Source: an uncultured Pelagibacteraceae bacterium
GTDB taxonomy: Bacteria > Pseudomonadota > Alphaproteobacteria > Pelagibacterales > Pelagibacteraceae
DNA length: 64,000 nucleotides
Assembly (NCBI GenBank): GCA_902571135.1
Contig: CACGAU010000005.1
Span: forward strand, 1 to 64,000
Reading direction: 5' to 3'
This document shows positions 19,641 through 29,936 of this stretch, in pieces. Position 1 is the first letter of the stretch; each line of letters opens with the position of its first letter. The notes under the pieces are model-generated. The model was not told where the DNA came from, did no database searches, and saw only the letters and a list, made by a program, of their open reading frames with translations. The translations under genes and the position numbers were made by a program.

Positions 19641-20612
19641 TTATTTGTAAGCAGACAAAACTGCAGCACCTCTGTCTCCAGCTTTTGCTTTCCATTCTTC
19701 AGACATTGTTGCTCCAACTTTTTCAAAATGTTTTTTCAAAGATGAATTAACTTCGCCTACTTCCATTCCAGCATCTGCTAAAGCTTTCTTGTCTCCAGTA
19801 TTACCTTGTTTAGATAATTCCCAACCTTTTTCTTCAGCAATTGCAGCTTGGTTCATTACTAGATCTTGAGTTGCTTTATCCAGTTTATTCCAAGCAGCTT
19901 TATTTGCGATGATCATATTTTTTGGAAACCACGCTGCTATATCATAAAAATATTTAACACCATTTTCCCAAATCTTACTATTTTTTCCAGTTGTTGGAGA
20001 AGTAATCATACTTTCAACGGCACCTGTAGAAAATGCTTGGCTAATTTCAGCTGCTTCAATTTTAGTTGGTGCCATTCCAGTTAACTCAGCAATCCTAATT
20101 GTTGCAGAGTTGTATGCTCTAAATTTTAATCCATTTAGATCACCAACTTTTTTAATTTGCTTTTTACTGTAAAGCCCTTGAGCAGGCCAAGGTACTGCGT
20201 AAAGAAATACCAATCCTTTTTCATCAAGACTTTTAACAATATATGGCTTTGAAGCTTCATATAATTTCATAGCATCATCATAAGTGGTTGCTAAGAAAGG
20301 TAATGAGTCAATTTCATATAAAGGGTCTTCTTTTCCAAGAGCTGACATAAATCTTTCACCGATAGGTGCTTGACCTGTTCTTACAGCTCTGAAAATTTCA
20401 CCACCTTTAAATAATGAACCACCTGGGTGAGTAACAATTGTAAGTTTTCCACCACTTTTTTCAGTTACATTCTTTGCAAATTCTGTTGCATTAGCAGAAT
20501 GAAAGTTTCCAGCACCATAAGCCAGTGCCATATCCCATTTTTCAGCTAAAGAAACGTTTGCAAATAACAATACTGATGTAATTATAGATATAAATAGTTT
20601 GAATAATTTCAT
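19641..20612 (-). CDS. dctP: TRAP transporter substrate-binding protein (DctP-like)
   Basis: Signal peptide then GGEIFRAVRTGQAPIGERFMSALG, GLKFRAYNSATIRIAELTGMAPTKIEAAEISQAFSTGAVESMITSPTTG; strong SD AGGAGG upstream. Confidence 0.92.
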   Translation of the reverse strand: MKLFKLFISIITSVLLFANVSLAEKWDMALAYGAGNFHSANATEFAKNVTEKSGGKLTIVTHPGGSLFKGGEIFRAVRTGQAPIGERFMSALGKEDPLYEIDSLPFLATTYDDAMKLYEASKPYIVKSLDEKGLVFLYAVPWPAQGLYSKKQIKKVGDLNGLKFRAYNSATIRIAELTGMAPTKIEAAEISQAFSTGAVESMITSPTTGKNSKIWENGVKYFYDIAAWFPKNMIIANKAAWNKLDKATQDLVMNQAAIAEEKGWELSKQGNTGDKKALADAGMEVGEVNSSLKKHFEKVGATMSEEWKAKAGDRGAAVLSAYK

Positions 20613-20723
20613 CTATCCTCCTTTTTAAATTTAACATTTAATTATCTCTCAGAGATTAAATCAATAAAATTATCATTATGGTCTCATTGAAAAATTGTCA
20701 GATTATACTATTATAATGTTATC

Positions 20724-21335
20724 TTGATTGAAGAGCTCATAATTTTAACCAATATAATTTTTATCACAATTATATTAACTGCAGATAATGCTGTAATTGT
20801 TGGTTCAATTGCTTCAAATTTTGTTCCAAAAAATAGAAAACAAATAATTCTTTGGGGAGTAATTGGGGCCTTTGTTTTTAAAATCTTTTTTGCAATTTTT
20901 GCGACTTTTTTATTTGAATTTTATTTTATAAAAATTTTAGGTGGTTTATTGTTAATTTGGATTGTAAATGATTTAAGAAAAGATTTATTAGACATTAAAA
21001 AAGTAAAACCCACTACTAAAAAAGGGAAAGAGCCTTCATACATTAGCAGCATTGGAAAAGTTTTATTTGCAGATATCATGATTAGTTTTGATAATGTAAT
21101 TGGTGTAGTTGCAGCAGCAAAAGGATATTTTGGATTTATGATATTTGGGCTGATGTTATCAGTTGTTTTAACTGGTGCTTTAGCCACATATATGGCCAAT
21201 TATATACAAAGACATATTTGGATAGCTTATATAGGGTTAGTATTTATCTTAATCGTAGGTCTACAATTAGTAATTGGTGGGTTAGTTGATCTTGAAATAC
21301 TAAAAATTAATGAAGAATTTAAAAAATACTTTTAA
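20724..21335 (+). CDS. TerC-family integral membrane protein (TTG start)
   Basis: LTADNAVIVG and ADIMISFDNVIGVVAAAKG are the paired TerC acidic motifs. Confidence 0.85.
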   Translation: MIEELIILTNIIFITIILTADNAVIVGSIASNFVPKNRKQIILWGVIGAFVFKIFFAIFATFLFEFYFIKILGGLLLIWIVNDLRKDLLDIKKVKPTTKKGKEPSYISSIGKVLFADIMISFDNVIGVVAAAKGYFGFMIFGLMLSVVLTGALATYMANYIQRHIWIAYIGLVFILIVGLQLVIGGLVDLEILKINEEFKKYF

Positions 21336-22109
21336 TTAAAAAGAATTTTTTTTATTAGGAAATTTAATTTTTCTAACTTCTTTTGAATAATTTGAAACAG
21401 CTTTAGAAATATTTTTTCTAATATTTGCATATTTTTTTACAAACTTATAATTCATTGGATTTAGGCCAATTAAATCATCAAAAACTAATATTTGTCCATC
21501 GCAATATTTAGAAGCTCCAATCCCTATTGTTGGCACTTTAATATTTTGACTAACAAGTTTTGCTAAAGAAGTCTCAACGCATTCTAAAACAATAGAAAAT
21601 ACTCCAGCTTTTTCTAAAAATTGTGAGTCTCTTAGGATGTTATCTCTCTCTAGCTTTTTTTTACCTTTAAATTTAAAAGTTTTATCTGACTGAGGAAGTA
21701 GCCCTAAATGGCCCATAACTGGAATTTTATTTTTAACTAAAGTTTTAATTGTTTCGTAAATTTTTTTTCCACCTTCCAATTTTACTCCATCACATTTAGT
21801 TTTTTTCATTATTTGTTTTGCATTTTTTAAAGCCTCTTTAGGAGTTCGATAGGTATTATGTGGCATATCAACAATCATTAAACTTTTTTTTATACCCATT
21901 CTGACACTTTTAGAATGTTCAATCATAGTATTCAAAGTAACTTCTCTCGTAGACTTATAATTATACAAAACAGATCCAAGAGAGTCTCCAACAAGTATAA
22001 TGTCACAATGATTATCTAAAATTGATGCAACGTTTTTTGAGTAAGCAGTTAAACTTACAATTTTTTTTTTATTTTTTTTTTTAATTAAATCTGAAATTTT
22101 TTTTTTCAT
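21336..22109 (-). CDS. panB: 3-methyl-2-oxobutanoate hydroxymethyltransferase
   Basis: SLTAYSKNVASILDNHCDIILVGDSLGSVLY, VMGHLGLLPQS, VPTIGIGASKYCDGQILVFDDLIG. Confidence 0.95.
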   Translation of the reverse strand: MKKKISDLIKKKNKKKIVSLTAYSKNVASILDNHCDIILVGDSLGSVLYNYKSTREVTLNTMIEHSKSVRMGIKKSLMIVDMPHNTYRTPKEALKNAKQIMKKTKCDGVKLEGGKKIYETIKTLVKNKIPVMGHLGLLPQSDKTFKFKGKKKLERDNILRDSQFLEKAGVFSIVLECVETSLAKLVSQNIKVPTIGIGASKYCDGQILVFDDLIGLNPMNYKFVKKYANIRKNISKAVSNYSKEVRKIKFPNKKNSF

Positions 22110-22113
22110 CGAC

Positions 22114-22533
22114 TTACCAAGAGCCGGTATTTTCCATTGAAGCCCAAGGTTCTTTAGGTTCTAGATTTCCCTCTTGAAGTATTTCAATTGAGATTTTGTC
22201 TGGTGATCTAACAAAAGCCATATGACCATCTCTTGGAGGTCTATTAATCGTGTAGCCCATGTCCATTAATCTTTGACAGGTTTCATAAATGTTATCTACT
22301 CTATAGGCAAGATGACCAAAATTTCTTGAACCTTCTCCAAGCTCATCACCATCCCAATTATATGTTAATTCTATTTCTGCTTTTTCATCATTTGGTGCTG
22401 CAAGAAAAATTAATGTAAATCTTCCTTTTTCATTTTCCATTCTTCTTGTTTCTTTTAAACCAAGCCCTTCGCAGAAAAATCTTAGAGACTCATCCACGTC
22501 TTTAACTCTAATCATTGTGTGTAAATATTTCAT
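22114..22533 (-). CDS. gloA: Lactoylglutathione lyase (glyoxalase I, VOC family)
   Basis: MKYLHTMIRVKDVDESLRFFCEGLGLKETRRMENEKGRFTLIFL. Confidence 0.92.
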   Translation of the reverse strand: MKYLHTMIRVKDVDESLRFFCEGLGLKETRRMENEKGRFTLIFLAAPNDEKAEIELTYNWDGDELGEGSRNFGHLAYRVDNIYETCQRLMDMGYTINRPPRDGHMAFVRSPDKISIEILQEGNLEPKEPWASMENTGSW

Positions 22534-22555
22534 AATGTTAATTTATAATTAAAAA

Positions 22556-24118
22556 CTACTCTAATTCAATAGTGCTTGGTGGTTTTGAAGTAACGTCATA
22601 CACTACCCTATTTATACCTCTTATATTGTTAACTATTTCGTTTGAAATAGATTGCATAAAAGATTTTTTAAATTCGTAATAATCTGCAGTCATTCCATCT
22701 TCAGATGTAATTGCTCTTAACAAACATAAATACTCATAAGTTCGATTGTCTCCCATAACTCCCACGGTTTTAACTGGTAGCAATGCTGCATATGCTTGCC
22801 AAATTTTATGATAAAGACCGTGATTTTTTAAAGCTTGAATAAAGTAATAATCAGCTTCTTTTAATATTTTAATTTTTTCATTTGTTATTATACCTGGCAT
22901 TCGAATAGCTAAACCTGGTCCAGGAAAAGGATGTCTTGAAATAATTTCTTTACTTAAATTTAACTCTAATCCTAATTTTCTTACCTCATCCTTAAATAAG
23001 AATTTTAGTGGTTCTACTAATTTTAAATTCATTTTTTTTGGTAAGCCACCGACATTATGATGTGATTTTATTTTAGAAGTTTGACTACCAGTAACTGATT
23101 TACTTTCAATTAAGTCTGGATAGAGAGTTCCTTGAGCTAAAAATTTGACGTTTTTAATTTTCTTAGCGTATCGCTCGAAGATTTTAATAAATAAATTACC
23201 AATTATTTTTCTTTTTTTCTCTGGATCAGAAACATTTTTTAATTTTTTTAAGAATTCTTTTTCAGCATTTACATAAATTAAATTCATTTTTAAACGCTTC
23301 TTAAAAGTTTGAACTACTTGTGCTTCCTCATTTTTTCTTAAAAGACCAGTGTTTACAAAAATACAATAAAGTTTTTTACCAATAGCTTTATTCAGTAATT
23401 GAGCAACTACACTACTATCCACACCTCCTGATAATGCACAAATAACTTTGCTATTACCAACTTGTTTTCTAACATCTTTAATAAGCTGATTTTTTTGATC
23501 TTTAGAAGACCAATTTTTTTTAATTTTACAAATTAAAAAAATAAAATTACTTATTAATTTCTTTCCATTCTCTGTATGAGTTACTTCAGGATGAAATTGT
23601 ACTCCATAATATTTTTTAATTTTATTTTCGACAATTGCAAATTTTGAATTAGTGCTTGATGCAACAACTTTAAAATTCTTAGGAAGTTTTGAAACTTGAT
23701 CAGCATGGCTCATCCAAACTTGTTTAGATTTTTTGTTTCCAAAAAAATTAGTTGTTAAAAGACTGTTATTCTTTTTATAGACATTAGCTAAACCAAATTC
23801 TCTATGTTTTGATTGTTTTACCCTTCCACCATTAAGTTTTGATAAAATTTGATGTCCAAAACATATTCCAAGAACTGGTATATCAAGTTGTAAAATTTTT
23901 TTATCGAACGAATATTTTTTTATTTGATAAACATTTAATGGACCACCAGATAATACTATTCCTTTAATACTATGATTTATGTCTTTTAGTTTTATTTTTT
24001 TATGGCTAACTATTTCTGAAAACACACCTAATTCTCTTACTCTTCTTGCAATTAATTGAGTAAATTGAGAACCAAAATCTATTATTAAGATTTTGTTAAG
24101 ATTTTGATCAAGACTCAT
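22556..24118 (-). CDS. guaA: GMP synthase (glutamine-hydrolysing)
   Basis: [62 protein letters not shown]. Confidence 0.98.
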   Translation of the reverse strand: MSLDQNLNKILIIDFGSQFTQLIARRVRELGVFSEIVSHKKIKLKDINHSIKGIVLSGGPLNVYQIKKYSFDKKILQLDIPVLGICFGHQILSKLNGGRVKQSKHREFGLANVYKKNNSLLTTNFFGNKKSKQVWMSHADQVSKLPKNFKVVASSTNSKFAIVENKIKKYYGVQFHPEVTHTENGKKLISNFIFLICKIKKNWSSKDQKNQLIKDVRKQVGNSKVICALSGGVDSSVVAQLLNKAIGKKLYCIFVNTGLLRKNEEAQVVQTFKKRLKMNLIYVNAEKEFLKKLKNVSDPEKKRKIIGNLFIKIFERYAKKIKNVKFLAQGTLYPDLIESKSVTGSQTSKIKSHHNVGGLPKKMNLKLVEPLKFLFKDEVRKLGLELNLSKEIISRHPFPGPGLAIRMPGIITNEKIKILKEADYYFIQALKNHGLYHKIWQAYAALLPVKTVGVMGDNRTYEYLCLLRAITSEDGMTADYYEFKKSFMQSISNEIVNNIRGINRVVYDVTSKPPSTIELE

Positions 24119-24548
24119 TATTTTCAGGTTCTATATTTTTTAATGACTCTTGAATATCTTTGTTTTCATCACATAAATTTTTACAAACTTTTACAAACTT
24201 ATCTGAAAGATCTTTAACTTTTTCATAATTAGATTTTTCTAAAGCAATTTTCATTAACATTAATAAAGCTTCTTCGTTATCAGGCTCAATTAAAAGTGTC
24301 GTTTCTAAATTGTATTCTTCTTTTCTTTGATTTTCTTCTTGGTTATAAATTTTTGCTAAATATAAATATGAGTTTGCATCTTTTGGATTAAAAACAATAT
24401 TTCTCTCAAATAGAAAACGCGCATCTTCATATTTTTCTTTTTTAAACAATTCTAAAGCCTCATTGAAAAAATTTTCTTTACTAAAAGACGTGTTGTTAAA
24501 AGAAACTGTTAAAAGTATTAATCCTAATAATTTTAAAAATTTATTCAT
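24108..24548 (-). CDS. Small exported TPR protein lying between guaB and guaA
   Basis: Signal-like N terminus and TPR helices ([38 protein letters not shown]). Confidence 0.75.
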   Translation of the reverse strand: MNKFLKLLGLILLTVSFNNTSFSKENFFNEALELFKKEKYEDARFLFERNIVFNPKDANSYLYLAKIYNQEENQRKEEYNLETTLLIEPDNEEALLMLMKIALEKSNYEKVKDLSDKFVKVCKNLCDENKDIQESLKNIEPENNES

Positions 24549-25624
24549 TAATATTTACTATCATTTTTTACCACATCTACATTATGAACCATACTTTCAT
24601 AAAATCCAGCTTTTGTAATTTTCACAAATTGTGGTTTATTTCTTAATTTAATGATTGTTTTTGATCCAAGATAGCCCATAGAAGATTTCAATCCACCAAT
24701 TAATTTATAAATAATACTACCAACATCTCCTTTATATTTTACGAAACCTTCAACACCTTCAGGCACATATTTTGAGGAGTCTTTTTGTTTTTTTTGAAAG
24801 TATCTATCGGCTGACCCTTTATTCATAGCTCCAACAGACCCCATGCCTCTAAAGCTTTTGAAAAGCTGTCCATTTTTTTTTATTAATTTTCCTGGGGTTT
24901 CGTTTGTACCTGCAAATAACGAACCTATCATTACAGCATCAGCTCCTGCAGCAAAAGCTTTTGCTAAATCACCAGAATATTTTATTCCCCCATCTGAAAT
25001 TATTTTAACATTTTTATTTTTTAAACCACTTCTTACAGCTAAAATTGCGCTTAATTGAGGAACTCCTATTCCAGCAACTAGTCTTGTTGTACAAATAGAA
25101 CCTGGCCCTATACCAATTTTAATTATATCTACTCCTAATTTTATTAGGAATTTTGCAGCTTCTGGTGTTGCAATATTTCCTGCGCACAAAGCAATTTTGT
25201 TAGTTTTTATTTTTTTTATATATTTGATTATTTCGGCAACTTTCTTTGTATGGCCATGTGCTGTGTCTACAACGATTAAATCTACACCTTCTTTAACTAT
25301 TTCTTTAGCTCTAATAAATTCATTCGGTGCTGCACCTACAGCTGCTCCAACAATTAGTTTTTGTTTTTTTACTTTTTTTATCTCTGATAATTGTGTTTTT
25401 ATATCAAGGTTTCTGTGAATTACTCCAATACCACCAGCCTTAGCTATAGCTATTGCCATTCTGCTCTCTGTGACAGTATCCATTGCAGATGATAAAAGTG
25501 GAATTTTAAGTTTCAAATACTTTGTTAAAGATACACTAGTATCTGCATCAGAAGGTAATATTTCTGAATACTTTGGAGCTAACGTAACATCATCAAAGGT
25601 AAGTGCTTCTTTTATGAGAACCAT
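24548..25624 (-). CDS. guaB: IMP dehydrogenase lacking the CBS (Bateman) domain
   Basis: [69 protein letters not shown]; only 358 aa. Confidence 0.95.
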   Translation of the reverse strand: MVLIKEALTFDDVTLAPKYSEILPSDADTSVSLTKYLKLKIPLLSSAMDTVTESRMAIAIAKAGGIGVIHRNLDIKTQLSEIKKVKKQKLIVGAAVGAAPNEFIRAKEIVKEGVDLIVVDTAHGHTKKVAEIIKYIKKIKTNKIALCAGNIATPEAAKFLIKLGVDIIKIGIGPGSICTTRLVAGIGVPQLSAILAVRSGLKNKNVKIISDGGIKYSGDLAKAFAAGADAVMIGSLFAGTNETPGKLIKKNGQLFKSFRGMGSVGAMNKGSADRYFQKKQKDSSKYVPEGVEGFVKYKGDVGSIIYKLIGGLKSSMGYLGSKTIIKLRNKPQFVKITKAGFYESMVHNVDVVKNDSKY

Positions 25625-25661
25625 AATCTTTTATATACGATTCCTTTTAAATTAAAAGTCT

Positions 25662-26273
25662 CTATCGAATTTTTCTACAAATTATAAAACTTTCTTTTGA
25701 ATCTTTTCTGCTAGATTTTGGTTTAAAAACCTTAACTTCTTTAAAATATTTTTTTCCCTCTGCGACGATTTCGTTAAATGTTCCTCCCATAAAAATTTTT
25801 GAAATAAAATATCCATTTTCTTTCATTAAATCTTTTGCAAAAAACATAGCTTCTTTACAAAGTTCACCTGTTTGAATTGAATCAATATTTTTAATACCAG
25901 TTGTATCTACAGCCATATCAGACATTACGACATCAACTTTACCATTTATATTCTTTTTAATTTCTTCTTGAGTTTTTTCTTCAGTAAAATCTCCTTGTAT
26001 TTGAACGCTATTACCGATGGGTTCCATTTTTTTTAAATCTATAGATATCAATTTTCCACTTTTAGCTGATTTAAGAGCATATTGTGACCAGCTTCCTGGA
26101 GCTGCACCAATATCAATTACTGACAATCCACCTTTAAAAATTTTAAATTTTTCATCAATTTCAATTAATTTGTAAGCTGATCTAGCACGATACCCATCCA
26201 CTTTGGACTGTCTTACATAGATATCCCTACGCTGTTTATTAACCCAGTTCTTGGAGATTTTATTTTTTTTCAA
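25662..26273 (-). CDS. rlmE: 23S rRNA (uridine-2'-O)-methyltransferase RlmE/FtsJ
   Basis: RDIYVRQSKVDGYRARSAYKLIEIDEKF, VIDIGAAPGSWSQYAL, DVVMSDMAVDTTG. Confidence 0.93.
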   Translation of the reverse strand: MKKNKISKNWVNKQRRDIYVRQSKVDGYRARSAYKLIEIDEKFKIFKGGLSVIDIGAAPGSWSQYALKSAKSGKLISIDLKKMEPIGNSVQIQGDFTEEKTQEEIKKNINGKVDVVMSDMAVDTTGIKNIDSIQTGELCKEAMFFAKDLMKENGYFISKIFMGGTFNEIVAEGKKYFKEVKVFKPKSSRKDSKESFIICRKIR

Positions 26274-27188
26274 TTAATTATTAAATCTTAAACTTTTATT
26301 TAAAATTTTACCTGTAAGAGTTTGAATATCTATTTTAATATTCTTGTTTAATCTCATATCTTCATTATCTTTCCAAATACCAGCAGCTAAATGCATAATT
26401 CCAATTTTATAATTAGGTAGATAAGGCTCTACCCATGTATCTTTAACTTCATCAAATTTTGGCAAAAGATTACTTGTGATCCAATTGCAGTTTAAAGGAA
26501 GAAATTCAGTTGCTACGTTGTCAGCATATACAGACATATTCATCGCTAATTGTTCTGAGCCAAATATTTCACCACCTTTAAGTGTTTGTTTTAAATTTTC
26601 CTGCCATGAATTCCAGCACGTTGAATTTTTTTCTAAAGAAAAAACACCGATATTGATATGAGGAGCAAATGCTAACTTTCTAGCTTTTTCTAAACTAATA
26701 TTAGATTTTATTGCATGTTTAAAATTTTGAGATTTAATAATTGCAAGTTTTCCAAAAACCCAATTTACTCTAGAAGTAATCTTGTAACCTGGTCCTATAG
26801 TTTGAGTAATTCCTAACTTACCATTTTCACAAGCTTTAAAATAAAGCTCAACAGATTGCCAATCATTTACCCAAGCATCACAATCAATCCATAAATATTT
26901 TTCATAACTCGGAAAATATTTGGGTAAAAAAGCTCTGGATACTTGGCTCTTTAACCATTCACGTCCTTTGATTTTGCTATCTGGAACTTTTATATCCCAT
27001 TCTGCTGATTTTATTTCATCTACTTTTGAAGATAATTCTGTCTTTTGATCCTCTGATAGACCAGCATCCAAAATACATATTGCAACTTCAGAGCTCTCTT
27101 TAAATCTTTTTATAGAGTCTATTAACTCATTTAATAAAGGGAAATAATTTGAATCAGCTAATGATACAATGACATTTTTTTTCATCAC
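26274..27188 (-). CDS. Glycosyltransferase family 8-like protein
   Basis: YLWIDCDAWVND (DxD-type motif), nucleotide-sugar transferase-like architecture. Confidence 0.6.
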   Translation of the reverse strand: MMKKNVIVSLADSNYFPLLNELIDSIKRFKESSEVAICILDAGLSEDQKTELSSKVDEIKSAEWDIKVPDSKIKGREWLKSQVSRAFLPKYFPSYEKYLWIDCDAWVNDWQSVELYFKACENGKLGITQTIGPGYKITSRVNWVFGKLAIIKSQNFKHAIKSNISLEKARKLAFAPHINIGVFSLEKNSTCWNSWQENLKQTLKGGEIFGSEQLAMNMSVYADNVATEFLPLNCNWITSNLLPKFDEVKDTWVEPYLPNYKIGIMHLAAGIWKDNEDMRLNKNIKIDIQTLTGKILNKSLRFNN

Positions 27189-27994
27189 AAAATATCTTCA
27201 AGATCATCATCTTCATCTTTATAATTCTGGTCTTCGTTTTGTTTTTTTAATTTTTGATAATGAAAAAAACTGATTGGAAGCATACCTAAGTATATAATTG
27301 CACTAATAGATATAACGTTAAATGGATATATCAAAAGTAATCCAAAAAATAAAACTATTCCAAATAAAAGAAAAATAGTTGCTTTTCTTTGAATTACGAT
27401 TTTTTTAAATGAATAACTTGGAAATTTACTGATCAGTAAAAGAGATGTTATAATAAAAAAAACTGGAACAACAATATTATAATTTATATTTATTAAATCG
27501 AAGCTTGAAAGACTAAAAATTAATGGAGTTAGAACTAAGATACCTCCTGCTGGAGATGGAACCCCTTCAAAAAAATTATCTCTCCAAGAAGATGCTTGAC
27601 CTGTATTTACATTAAAACGAGCTAAACGTAATGCAACACAAATTACATATATTAAACATAACAACCATCCAAATCTTCCTAATGTATTAAGTTTCCAAAA
27701 ATACATAATAAATGCTGGGGCTACTCCAAAACTAATCATGTCAGTAAGAGAGTCTAGTTCTTTACCAACTTTTGATGTCCCTTTTATTAATCTTGCTATT
27801 CTTCCATCCAATCCATCAATAAGAGCAGCAAACATAATTGCTATAATTGCAAATTCAAATTTTCCATCCAATGCAAACCTAATTGATGATAAACCTATAC
27901 AAACCCCAATAAGAGTTAGCATGTTAGGTAAAATCACTCTTGCGTTAGTTTTTTTATCTGTAACAATTTTCAAATTGTTTTTTGGCTGTTCCAT
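27185..27994 (-). CDS. pssA: CDP-diacylglycerol-serine O-phosphatidyltransferase
   Basis: CDP-alcohol phosphatidyltransferase motif DGLDGRIARLIKGTSKVGKELDSLTD. Confidence 0.94.
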   Translation of the reverse strand: MEQPKNNLKIVTDKKTNARVILPNMLTLIGVCIGLSSIRFALDGKFEFAIIAIMFAALIDGLDGRIARLIKGTSKVGKELDSLTDMISFGVAPAFIMYFWKLNTLGRFGWLLCLIYVICVALRLARFNVNTGQASSWRDNFFEGVPSPAGGILVLTPLIFSLSSFDLININYNIVVPVFFIITSLLLISKFPSYSFKKIVIQRKATIFLLFGIVLFFGLLLIYPFNVISISAIIYLGMLPISFFHYQKLKKQNEDQNYKDEDDDLEDIL

Positions 27995-27997
27995 AAA

Positions 27998-28645
27998 TTA
28001 ATTTTTAGCCAGCAGTGTTTCTCCTGAAATTGCTGTTTGTCCAACTTTAACTAGTGGTTCATAATTTTCATAGTAAACATCTGCTCTACTACCAAATCTA
28101 ATCATTCCAATTCTATCACCTTGACTTAATTCTTGATTTTTATTTGTTTCACAAACTATTCTTCTTGCAACTAATCCTGCAATTTGAACGACTACAATAT
28201 CACTTCCATGCTTATCTTTAATTTTATAATAATTTCTCTCATTGTCTTCGCTTGCTTTATCTAAAGATGCATTTAAAAATTTACCTGGTTTATATAAAAT
28301 ATCTTCAACAATACCTGAGCACGGTGTTCTATTTACATGACAATCAAAGACGTTCATAAAAATACTTATTTTTTTAAATTTTTTATTTTCTAGTCCAAGT
28401 TCTTTTGGACCATCTACCTCTTCAACTTTAATCACTTCTCCATCTGCTGGGCTTACTAAGTAACTATCATCAGCTATAATTATTCTTTCTGGATCTCTAA
28501 AAAAATAATAAACCCAGACAGTTAATAATATTCCTATTAATCCTAAAAAATTATTTATGATTAGAAAAATGATAGTAATGAATACAGCTATTACTATAAA
28601 CTTGTATCCTTCTGTATGAATCTTTGGAAATATCTTACTAAACAT
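27998..28645 (-). CDS. psd: Phosphatidylserine decarboxylase
   Basis: LVSPADGEVIKVEEV, MNVFDCHVNRTPCSG, RFGSRADVY (GS pyruvoyl site context). Confidence 0.94.
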   Translation of the reverse strand: MFSKIFPKIHTEGYKFIVIAVFITIIFLIINNFLGLIGILLTVWVYYFFRDPERIIIADDSYLVSPADGEVIKVEEVDGPKELGLENKKFKKISIFMNVFDCHVNRTPCSGIVEDILYKPGKFLNASLDKASEDNERNYYKIKDKHGSDIVVVQIAGLVARRIVCETNKNQELSQGDRIGMIRFGSRADVYYENYEPLVKVGQTAISGETLLAKN

Positions 28646-28721
28646 ATTCTTCTATTTGCTAATTTTCGATTAATATGTATATAAAATGATCAAATTCAAT
28701 TAATAAGATAATTTTTATTTA

Positions 28722-29936
28722 ATGAGCAAAATCAAGGTAAAAAACCCAGTTGTTGAGCTGGATGGTGATGAAATGACTCGTATTATATGGGAGTTCATCA
28801 AAAATAAATTAATTCTCCCATATTTAGATCTTGGTATTGAATATTACGATTTAGGCATGAAAAGCAGAGATAATACTGATGATCAGATTACGATCGACTC
28901 TGCAAATGCTATTAAAAAAATTGGTGTTGGAATAAAGTGTGCAACGATTACCCCTGATGAAGCAAGAGTAGAAGAATTTGATTTAAAAAAAATGTGGAGG
29001 TCTCCAAACGGAACCATAAGAAATATAATTGGTGGAACAGTATTTAGAGAACCAATTATTTGTAAAAATATTCCAAAACTTGTTCCCTCTTGGACTGATC
29101 CAGTCATAATTGGAAGACATGCATTTGGCGATCAATATAGAGCAACAGATTTTAAAGTTCCTGGAAAAGGAAAAATGGAAGTGAAGTGGACATCAGAAGA
29201 TGGAAAAGATGAAATTAAATATGAAGTATTTAATTTTACAGGTCCTGGTGTGGCTTTATCAATGTACAATTTAGATAAGTCTATTGAAGACTTTGCAAGA
29301 TCTTGTTTCAGTTATGGGTTAATTAAAAAATGGCCTGTTTATATGTCTACCAAAAATACAATTCTAAAACAATATGATGGAAGATTTAAAGATATTTTCC
29401 AAGAAATTTTCGACAAAGAATATAAAAGCGAATTTGAAAAAAATAATTTAACTTACGAGCATAGATTAATTGATGACATGGTTGCATGTGCAATGAAATG
29501 GAGTGGTAAATATATTTGGGCTTGCAAAAATTATGATGGAGATGTGCAATCAGATACTATGGCACAAGGCTATGGATCTTTAGGATTAATGACAAGTACA
29601 TTATTAACTCCAGATGGAAAAGTAATGGAAGCAGAGGCTGCACACGGAACAGTAACTAGACATTATAGAATGCATCAACAAGGAAAAGAAACTTCGACCA
29701 ACCCAATCGCATCAATTTTTGCTTGGACTAGAGGATTAGCTCACAGAGGTAAATTAGATGGTAATGAAGAGCTAATCAAATTTGCACAAACTTTAGAAAA
29801 AGTTTGTATCGAGTGTGTAGAAAGTGGATCAATGACAAAAGATTTGGCAATTCTTGTTGGTCCAAATAGTAAATTCTTAACTACAAATCAATTTTTAGAT
29901 GAAATTGACGGTAATTTAAAAAAGAAATTAAACTAA
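28722..29936 (+). CDS. icd: NADP-dependent isocitrate dehydrogenase
   Basis: [60 protein letters not shown]. Confidence 0.97.
   Translation: MSKIKVKNPVVELDGDEMTRIIWEFIKNKLILPYLDLGIEYYDLGMKSRDNTDDQITIDSANAIKKIGVGIKCATITPDEARVEEFDLKKMWRSPNGTIRNIIGGTVFREPIICKNIPKLVPSWTDPVIIGRHAFGDQYRATDFKVPGKGKMEVKWTSEDGKDEIKYEVFNFTGPGVALSMYNLDKSIEDFARSCFSYGLIKKWPVYMSTKNTILKQYDGRFKDIFQEIFDKEYKSEFEKNNLTYEHRLIDDMVACAMKWSGKYIWACKNYDGDVQSDTMAQGYGSLGLMTSTLLTPDGKVMEAEAAHGTVTRHYRMHQQGKETSTNPIASIFAWTRGLAHRGKLDGNEELIKFAQTLEKVCIECVESGSMTKDLAILVGPNSKFLTTNQFLDEIDGNLKKKLN

Noticed and set aside
22055-22110. Long T/A runs as a slippage or phase-variable tract in panB
   Set aside because: They encode a Lys-rich N terminus in an intact frame; no evidence of a frame break.
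24548-25624. guaB as a truncated pseudogene
   Set aside because: Start, stop and all catalytic motifs are intact; the shortening is exactly the CBS region, so domain loss is the better reading.
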